Below the pieces are notes generated by a model, which did not search any database, was not told the DNA's origin, and worked only from the letters and a program-made list of their open reading frames with translations. Positions 49,346 to 55,561 of a DNA stretch of 55,561 bases are shown one piece after another. Origin of the DNA: a virus; the IMG/VR virus record IMGVR_UViG_3300030333_004442, positions 1-55,561 of that record. One strand, given 5' to 3'. The position numbers and the translations under genes are program-made. Positions within the stretch are counted from its first letter, which is position 1. Each line of letters starts with the position of its first letter.

Positions 49346-52300
49346 TTAATCCTCGTCCTTTAACACCACAGTAATGGGCTTGAACTCTGGGATGGTGTCG
49401 GAGTCCTTGAGTTTGAGTGTGATGGTTGCTCCCGACAAATCAATGCCTTCGCTACCATCTGGCGCTGACCAGTCAACAGCACCTCCGTCAATAAAGCTGT
49501 CGGGGAGCGAGAAATTAGACACATTTTGCTGAACCCATGCATTGCTCAAGTCGTATGAAAGGGTTCCTTGTTGGGCATCCCATTCACTTGAGCCATCCGT
49601 AGAGTCTTCTTCGCATGTGTCGGGTGGAGTAAGGGACACAGGTTGACCCACCCCAAGCGCACTCAATTGGCTATTGGTTTCATCTGCTTGGTCACCATCT
49701 CCGTCTTTTGTTCGCTTAAACAAGCCAAGCCCAAGGGCGTGATAGATAATAGAAACGGGACCAAGTATCGGACCAATTGGAGCGAAGGGGAAGATGTTTG
49801 CTGGGAGAATCATAAATGACCATGCCAGAGTATTGATGTTCACACCGCCCATCTTAGAAACCATCATCAGCTTATGTGCCAACGAAATATTCGGGTCATG
49901 CTTCTCAGCCCATCGCTTGAACATCTTCTGTAAAGCCTCTGCTGTTGCTTTCGCCAACAATTCTAATCCAAGTCCCTTGACCGGCTGACCCCATCCCACG
50001 GGCATGTTATAATTCCATGAGCTATCACCTACTGGCATATCCTTTAGACCAAACTCATTCTGCATCATCTTTTCTAATCCTGCAAGCCCGCCCACTGCTT
50101 CTAACGCTGGGTCTTTCTGCTTGTAATCTCCCTTAGAATTGATAGCAAAGAAAACTGTGCGGAGCCTATCTTTTGTATCTGTCATCGCGGTTGCAACTTC
50201 TTGTTTTGATGAAGTAGCTTGAAAACAATAGAGAGATAAGATGCTCTGCATTCTTGATATTGGAAAAATGTACTTAATAAAAGCTTTCCACTCATCCGAG
50301 GCTAACATTGATGCCTGCAAGTCTGTGACGGATACTGATGCGGGGGAGTCCTCAAAGGAAACATCTGGACCTATAAATCCAATAGGGCTCATCGAAAAAT
50401 TATAATCAAGGATGGGAACCGGATTTGTCTCTTTGATAAGGTATGCCTTAGCCACACCCGTTCCGCTCTGCCACCCGGTCCCTGCGGAATTCGCCGTTCC
50501 AAACTTCAAGGTGCTAGACGACCTCACCGTTTCTAAAACTTTAAATGCCTTTGTTTTTATCGCTGTTTCCTTTGTCAGCCCCAACCGTACTGTCTCCCCT
50601 GAGCCGTCAGGTGTTGCGCTGGCTCCGGTCACCATATTGAAATCACCGTTAGCGGCAGTGTTAAAAGCCTCGTCCATTGAATAGCTCATAGACGCTTCCC
50701 ACGCTGCATCAAATTTTTCAGCATCGGTCGGGTCAAAATCTGCAAAGGCTCCAGCACTAGCACCGACGGAGGCATCAGTCTGTGATAGAGTCACCGGAAT
50801 AAGATTAGTCTCTGTTGTGGGGGGCAGATACATAATCCTCATTCCACGCTTGACTGCTCGGACTGCGCTTTTGACCTCGCCACCGTCGATATCTATAGTC
50901 ATGCCCGACATGCCATTCATTGTAACATCTTCCGGCAAGTCATTGTCAAGTGCCGCATAATCTTCATCACTCACTACGCCGTAGTAGCGATAATAACTTG
51001 CATCGGAATCATCACTATAGGCGTGCCCCCTTCCGCTCCACTTTTCAGTCTCTCCCATTGAGTCATCCCACCAAGACGGCTTTGTGTCCCAGTCTTCAAG
51101 TAAATAATAATACTCCACATAAAGATTGCCATTGGACCAATCAATGTCTGATAATTGGCGACCGTCAACGCTTGTAGTTGTCTCCGACCCAGAAAGACGG
51201 TCTGCATAATCGGAGGTATCATCAGCGAAACCCTCCGTTCTTAATGAAAGTGATGACGCATTACTGGCGTAAGTTACAACCGTTTCATCACCCAGAGTCA
51301 CCGTGCTGCCGCCTTCAGCAGCGCCCTTATGTGACTTCGATAAGTCAGCGCCACCTTTCATAAAAAATTTGTTTCCCATCTTCCCATAATCAGCGATTGA
51401 AATCTCTGGCAAATAATCATTGAGAAACATTTCTTCAATATCTGTTGTGTCAGAAGCCGCAACAAGATTTTCCATTTGGGTCATGACTGTCGAATAGGCT
51501 TTTTCAATTTGTTGACCAACAGCCATTACTTCAGATACTTCACCACCGGGCACTTCGGGGTCTTGTATTTCCACATCGTCTGGCTTCTCATACATTCTCA
51601 CGCATTCTGCGATGAAGTCATCCATATATGTTCCATGTGGTCGCGCTGCCTTACGTTCACCAGTCGGCATCGTAACATAATTCGGCATATCATATGCCGC
51701 CATGTCAGCCAAAATAAACCCCGCAACGTGATTGATGTAAGCCTCGTCTGGTTCATCTGGCATTTTAAAAATAGAATTTGAAAAGAGCCCTCTAAGATAA
51801 TGGTCAGCCATGTAGGTCTGGACAATGGTTTCAACGGCGACCTTCATCAATTCCTTTTCAGTGTCAGATAAATCTGCTGCTGGCGAGCCATCTGTGGGTC
51901 TGCTAAAATCAACGCACTGATTGTTTTTAATATTTTCCTTCATGCACTTCTTTTTTTGTTGCAAGCCGAGAGGGTGCGGGCTAACCCCGTCAACCTGTTG
52001 TTGGGCTGTGGGCTCTGGGTCAAGCTCAAGGAATTCCACAACTGGTGTGGAAGAATTCGTTCCGCTTCTTCCAGAGGCAGATGAAGAAGTGATGTTCTGA
52101 AAATAAGGACCAGCAGCAATTCGATTAGCAATGTATGCAAATATATCGCGGCTCAATTCACTGTAGTACCCATCAGTGCTGGCACATGCGGCATACACAA
52201 GGTGAACGTGGGATATGGAGGCTCCCGCATCCATCCAACGATTGTAGACCAAGCTCGCAAACCGCTGTTGCGGTGCGGAAGCACTAGCGTCGGTTTCGTA

Positions 52301-55300
52301 CACTTGGTCATGCAGTTCAAACTCGTCGCTCTCAAGAACACCAAGGACAGCCTCGTCTGGTGAAGTCGTAGATACGGCTCTATACACAACCCGCTCAGAA
52401 GATACACCGTTTAGTGTTAGTGTCTCTGTAACAACCATTAAAAACGTATTAATGTTCGTACCATCTTGAACCTCGCTGATGAATAGCTTTGGTAAAATAT
52501 AAAAAAGTTTCCAAGTGGGCGTTGCACTTGACATTTGATTCATAAGGTTGTTGATTTTGGTTCTGGTGTCTGCATCTATATCTGCATCGCCTACTCCGCT
52601 CAAGGCAGAAGAAATTTCAGCAATATCGTTCTCGCCCATCCTTGGCAATACCAACTCGACACCATAGCCGCCGTTATCAAACGGGAAGTCATCAGCGATG
52701 CCTTCGACATTCACCGGCTCAAATAAAATACTATCCGCTGCAAAATCCTTAAACACCAGAGAGTCGTTTGTCTCCATTTGCTTTAAAGCTTGGTGGAGTG
52801 GGGGAAGTGCTTTTCTCACTTTCTTGTTTCGTGCAACGTAGGCGTCCTTGCTCGTATAATCCACATCTGCATTATCTGCCCACTTGAAGAACATATCTTT
52901 ATCACCAAATTCCGCTTTGAGTTCTGGATTTAATATCGCCTTCTCCCAGTCGAACTTCTTCTCGTCGCCATCTCCGGTTTCGTCGGTGTTCATCCAAATA
53001 TAAGTGTTATCCGGCTCTTCTTTGTTTGTATCGCTGACATAAGTCTTCGGATACATTTTCATTTCTCTGCTATAGGAAATCTCAACCGGGACAAATAAAT
53101 TCTCACTGGCAGTGTCAACTGCAAAATCAATTGATTCGTGTTCCAGATTTACAAGCCCACCTTGCGTATCCATACCCGGCACATTATTGGCTGCTGCATT
53201 GTTTGGTGTTGCTGCATTCTTCGGGGTCGCGTTCTTTTGACAAGTGACTGGTGGTGGTTCATAATTATCCGACAAGGGACCATTGTTTACAATGTCAATA
53301 AGAACCTTGGCAGCGTTTACTTTTCTTTGTTTGAGATTATCGAGAATGGCATCAATCTGGTCATCTGTAATATCATCACCCTTGTTGCGAAGCATCTCTT
53401 TTCTCAAGTCGCGCATATCGCCAGATGAACACATAACATCACCCAAGATTGGACCTTGGGAAGTCGTCAGCGGAGTCTCGATAATCCGACAAATAGACGG
53501 GTCAATCAAGCCACCAAATGCCTTGAAGAAATCAGAAGTTTTTGTTCTGGTGGACAGCCCCATATCGGGATATCTCTTGGCAATAAAGTTTCTCGCGAGT
53601 AGCACAACCTTGGAGGATGCCTTGCCATTAATCAGTGAACAAAGCTCCATTGGCGTGAACATTAAAGAAACATCGTCAAGCATCGCGGTCATCTCACGCC
53701 GTACCTCTGGCGTGACCGCTGCGCGGGCTGCTTCTGAATTTGGATTTCGTCGGGCTGCTGCTGCGCCTGCACCGGACAAGCCCGTGCCCAATGCCGCCAT
53801 CAAGCCTGCCAACGGGTCAGCAAGTCCAGTATTATTCGGGCTACTATCAAGCATATCATTGAGGTTTTCTTTACCAGCTTGCGTCGGGTTTTCGCCGCAG
53901 TTCTCAAGCATCTGTTCTAAGACTGCCTTGACCATCGCAACAAATAATTCTTGAAGAAACATTGTCAATGCGTCTTCAATCATCTCAGACATAGAGCCCA
54001 TAATATCTTCAGTGGGCAAATTGTCTGCTAATGTGATAGCAAGGTCTGCAATAAGTTTTGGTGCGCCTTGTTCAAACGGATTTTCCCCAACACTCAAGCT
54101 GCCTGCCATATCTTCAAGCTTACCCATCGCAGCGTCAAACTCTTGAGTGAATTCTGTGGACAAGCCTTCGATACTCTCCATATCAACACCCAAGCTGTCA
54201 ATACCCAAGTTTTCAAGCTCACCGACAACCCCATCAAGCCCCAACTCTTCAAACTTGCCTTTTAGCCCAGCCAAGTCCGCACCACTCAAACCGAGAGCGT
54301 CCATATCCAAGTTCGCCAACCCTAAGTCGCTCATGTTGATTCCATCAAGCCCAAGCTCACCAATGTTGAACGAATCCAAGCCGAGGGAGCCTAAGCTGAA
54401 GTCATCTAATCCAAGAGAGCCGATGGTGGTGTCGCAGCCACAACCAACCACAGGCAGGGCATCCAAATTCAAATCAAGCTCGCCCACATTGTAACCAGAT
54501 AAGTTTATTTTAGCCATGCCAACATCATCAAGCTCAAAGCCTTCCTCACCGATGATGGCATTCTCTTTTCCCAATTCCGCGAACGTGAGATGAGACGAAT
54601 CAAGGGTTGACAAATCATGCCCCATGCTTTCAACATCGAGATTGTTCAAGCCCAAGTCTTCTATATCCAACCCAACATTGGAAATCCTAACGTCCGACCA
54701 TCCAATATCAGCAATCGAAAGAGAGCTAAGGTCTAAATCCAAATCACCGACTGTCAGCACCCCGAAGTCAAGGTCAGCAAAGCTCTTATCAAATATTCCA
54801 ATTGAATCAAGGTTTACTCCAAGCTCGCCAATTGTTTTATTAGCAATGCCCGCCATGTCACAGACACCGATATCTCCAATGCCAAGAGAACCAAGAGTAA
54901 AGTCGCTGATACCCAAGTCTGCTATGCTCATGCTGCCCAGACCCAAATCTCCGAAGCTAACATCGCCAAGCCCGAGACTATCAACACTCATTGAACCCAT
55001 GTTTGCAAGCTCCATGTTTGTATTCATTCCCGGTATTGATGGGTTCGACCAATCATAGTCAACACCTACGTCGGGAATGTCTCCAACCCCGATGCCCGAA
55101 CCTAAATCGACACCATCCAAGCCTCCAGAAATATCTGAAGAAATATCTGAAATAGAAGATAGCTCAGGGGCGATAGCCGATAAGCATTGTTGAATAAGGT
55201 CAGCAATACTAATCTTATCCAAGACCTCACCAAAGGCATCATCAACTGTACTAATCTTATCCAAGGTCTTTTGTAAGCCTTCACAAGATGCCACGGCTGC

Positions 55301-55561
55301 CCCTACAAATTCATGAGCGTCTTTTCTAGCCTCATACAACTTTGATTTAAAATCTGGGTCGCCCAGCTTCCGGTCTTCCAGCAGTTTCTCTGGGTATGTC
55401 TTAATTGGCAATTCATCAGACTTCTTCGCTTCTGCTGAAGCCGGGTCTTCCACATCTGTTATGTCACCGGGAGAATCTTCGCCGGGTGCGCCGGGAATAA
55501 TTGTTGGAGCATCTGGTAATGTAAATGCTTTAACAAATTCTACCCAAGGTCTGTCCGCGTA
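49346..55561 (-). CDS. Very large structural protein with decapeptide repeats (5' end off right edge)
   Basis: The frame is open from the stop at 49346 to the window edge, so at least 2071 residues are encoded and the start lies outside; the first possible in-window start (GTG at 55453) has no ribosome binding site and the frame continues upstream without a break. Residues corresponding to 55000-54180 consist of decapeptide-like repeats (LGLGDVSFGD, LGLGSMSIAD). A helical, Asn/Ala/Arg-rich block follows (RNPNSEAARAAVTPEVRREM), then a long mixed region and a hydrophobic segment near 49720-49840 (AWSFMILPANIFPFAPIGPI). No enzyme motif is seen. Its place just before gp25 and gp6 suggests a baseplate hub, wedge or tape-measure-like role; I cannot decide between them. 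Confidence 0.7.
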   Translation of the reverse strand, partial: YADRPWVEFVKAFTLPDAPTIIPGAPGEDSPGDITDVEDPASAEAKKSDELPIKTYPEKLLEDRKLGDPDFKSKLYEARKDAHEFVGAAVASCEGLQKTLDKISTVDDAFGEVLDKISIADLIQQCLSAIAPELSSISDISSDISGGLDGVDLGSGIGVGDIPDVGVDYDWSNPSIPGMNTNMELANMGSMSVDSLGLGDVSFGDLGLGSMSIADLGISDFTLGSLGIGDIGVCDMAGIANKTIGELGVNLDSIGIFDKSFADLDFGVLTVGDLDLDLSSLSIADIGWSDVRISNVGLDIEDLGLNNLDVESMGHDLSTLDSSHLTFAELGKENAIIGEEGFELDDVGMAKINLSGYNVGELDLNLDALPVVGCGCDTTIGSLGLDDFSLGSLGLDSFNIGELGLDGINMSDLGLANLDMDALGLSGADLAGLKGKFEELGLDGVVGELENLGIDSLGVDMESIEGLSTEFTQEFDAAMGKLEDMAGSLSVGENPFEQGAPKLIADLAITLADNLPTEDIMGSMSEMIEDALTMFLQELFVAMVKAVLEQMLENCGENPTQAGKENLNDMLDSSPNNTGLADPLAGLMAALGTGLSGAGAAAARRNPNSEAARAAVTPEVRREMTAMLDDVSLMFTPMELCSLINGKASSKVVLLARNFIAKRYPDMGLSTRTKTSDFFKAFGGLIDPSICRIIETPLTTSQGPILGDVMCSSGDMRDLRKEMLRNKGDDITDDQIDAILDNLKQRKVNAAKVLIDIVNNGPLSDNYEPPPVTCQKNATPKNAATPNNAAANNVPGMDTQGGLVNLEHESIDFAVDTASENLFVPVEISYSREMKMYPKTYVSDTNKEEPDNTYIWMNTDETGDGDEKKFDWEKAILNPELKAEFGDKDMFFKWADNADVDYTSKDAYVARNKKVRKALPPLHQALKQMETNDSLVFKDFAADSILFEPVNVEGIADDFPFDNGGYGVELVLPRMGENDIAEISSALSGVGDADIDADTRTKINNLMNQMSSATPTWKLFYILPKLFISEVQDGTNINTFLMVVTETLTLNGVSSERVVYRAVSTTSPDEAVLGVLESDEFELHDQVYETDASASAPQQRFASLVYNRWMDAGASISHVHLVYAACASTDGYYSELSRDIFAYIANRIAAGPYFQNITSSSASGRSGTNSSTPVVEFLELDPEPTAQQQVDGVSPHPLGLQQKKKCMKENIKNNQCVDFSRPTDGSPAADLSDTEKELMKVAVETIVQTYMADHYLRGLFSNSIFKMPDEPDEAYINHVAGFILADMAAYDMPNYVTMPTGERKAARPHGTYMDDFIAECVRMYEKPDDVEIQDPEVPGGEVSEVMAVGQQIEKAYSTVMTQMENLVAASDTTDIEEMFLNDYLPEISIADYGKMGNKFFMKGGADLSKSHKGAAEGGSTVTLGDETVVTYASNASSLSLRTEGFADDTSDYADRLSGSETTTSVDGRQLSDIDWSNGNLYVEYYYLLEDWDTKPSWWDDSMGETEKWSGRGHAYSDDSDASYYRYYGVVSDEDYAALDNDLPEDVTMNGMSGMTIDIDGGEVKSAVRAVKRGMRIMYLPPTTETNLIPVTLSQTDASVGASAGAFADFDPTDAEKFDAAWEASMSYSMDEAFNTAANGDFNMVTGASATPDGSGETVRLGLTKETAIKTKAFKVLETVRSSSTLKFGTANSAGTGWQSGTGVAKAYLIKETNPVPILDYNFSMSPIGFIGPDVSFEDSPASVSVTDLQASMLASDEWKAFIKYIFPISRMQSILSLYCFQATSSKQEVATAMTDTKDRLRTVFFAINSKGDYKQKDPALEAVGGLAGLEKMMQNEFGLKDMPVGDSSWNYNMPVGWGQPVKGLGLELLAKATAEALQKMFKRWAEKHDPNISLAHKLMMVSKMGGVNINTLAWSFMILPANIFPFAPIGPILGPVSIIYHALGLGLFKRTKDGDGDQADETNSQLSALGVGQPVSLTPPDTCEEDSTDGSSEWDAQQGTLSYDLSNAWVQQNVSNFSLPDSFIDGGAVDWSAPDGSEGIDLSGATITLKLKDSDTIPEFKPITVVLKDED
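54180..55000 (-). repeat. Decapeptide repeat region, L-G-[LI]-x-[DS]-x-[STIL]-x-[GA]-[DSE]
   Basis: About 270 codons built from a loose 10-residue period in which Leu-Gly-Leu/Ile/Val recurs at least a dozen times, for example DFTLGSLGIGDIG, SLGLDDFSLGSLGLDSFNIG and ELGLDGINMSDLGLANLDM. The regular spacing of small and hydrophobic residues suggests a right-handed beta-solenoid, similar in logic to pentapeptide repeats though not matching that consensus. At DNA level the repeats are degenerate, so they are not a recent expansion. Confidence 0.7.

Noticed and set aside
53283-53954. 223-aa + strand frame
   Set aside because: Antisense to the open large structural gene; composition is the mirror of that gene and no ribosome binding site or motif supports it.
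54180-55000. Pentapeptide-repeat topoisomerase inhibitor-like protein
   Set aside because: The period is ten and the consensus A(D/N)LXX is absent; the segment is part of a very large structural gene.

Overview
The window is a piece of the genome of a tailed double-stranded DNA phage with a contractile tail (myovirus morphology), distantly related to T4 and probably from a marine or other environmental source. The diagnosis rests on unmistakable T4-type hallmarks: the prohead protease (gp21), portal (gp20), large terminase (gp17), the baseplate wedge proteins gp25 and gp6, a DnaG-type primase, and gp46/gp47 recombination nuclease domains. Every supported gene lies on the minus strand. Genes are packed with 1-28 nt overlaps or very short gaps, many junctions being TAATG, TGATG or ATGA, so long polycistronic late transcripts with translational coupling are likely. 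There is no gene-free stretch over 300 bases; the longest gap is 114 bases. I saw no tRNA, CRISPR array, integrase or insertion sequence. The host cannot be named from the sequence.

Transcription runs right to left. (1) 55561-45174, baseplate: a very large repeat-containing structural protein cut by the right edge, then gp25-like and gp6-like wedge proteins and a 608-residue structural protein. (2) 45171-18879, tail/baseplate periphery: a 5104-residue giant protein, then six further structural proteins of 319-1181 residues. (3) 18879-14279, DNA metabolism: a RuvC-like resolvase, a DnaG-like primase and a single-polypeptide fusion of the Mre11 (gp47/SbcD) and Rad50 (gp46/SbcC) homologues. (4) 14230-13144, probable lysis/membrane genes: a holin-like protein, a membrane-anchored coiled-coil protein and a secreted coiled-coil protein with a C-terminal anchor. 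(5) 13147-10264, small proteins, two of them starting with a helical K-[IV]-T-x3-[LI]-x2-I-I-x-E-E motif. (6) 10255-3452, head and packaging: terminase, portal, several small head-region proteins and the prohead protease. (7) 3449-1: a small basic protein resembling ribosomal protein bS21, two structural proteins and a repeat-rich tail-fibre-like protein cut by the left edge.

Together these genes would build and fill the head (protease, portal, terminase), build the baseplate and tail appendages (gp25, gp6, giant protein, fibres), process branched or broken DNA for packaging (resolvase, SbcDC) and lyse the cell. The major capsid protein, tail sheath, tail tube, small terminase and endolysin were not recognised. 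The points most worth a second look are the giant 5104-residue protein with a recently duplicated inserted domain, the fused SbcD-SbcC with an atypical zinc-hook spacing, the bS21-like gene, the decapeptide-repeat region of the truncated protein at the right edge, the shared N-terminal motif that may be a capsid-targeting tag, and a hairpin that covers the ribosome binding site of the holin-like gene.
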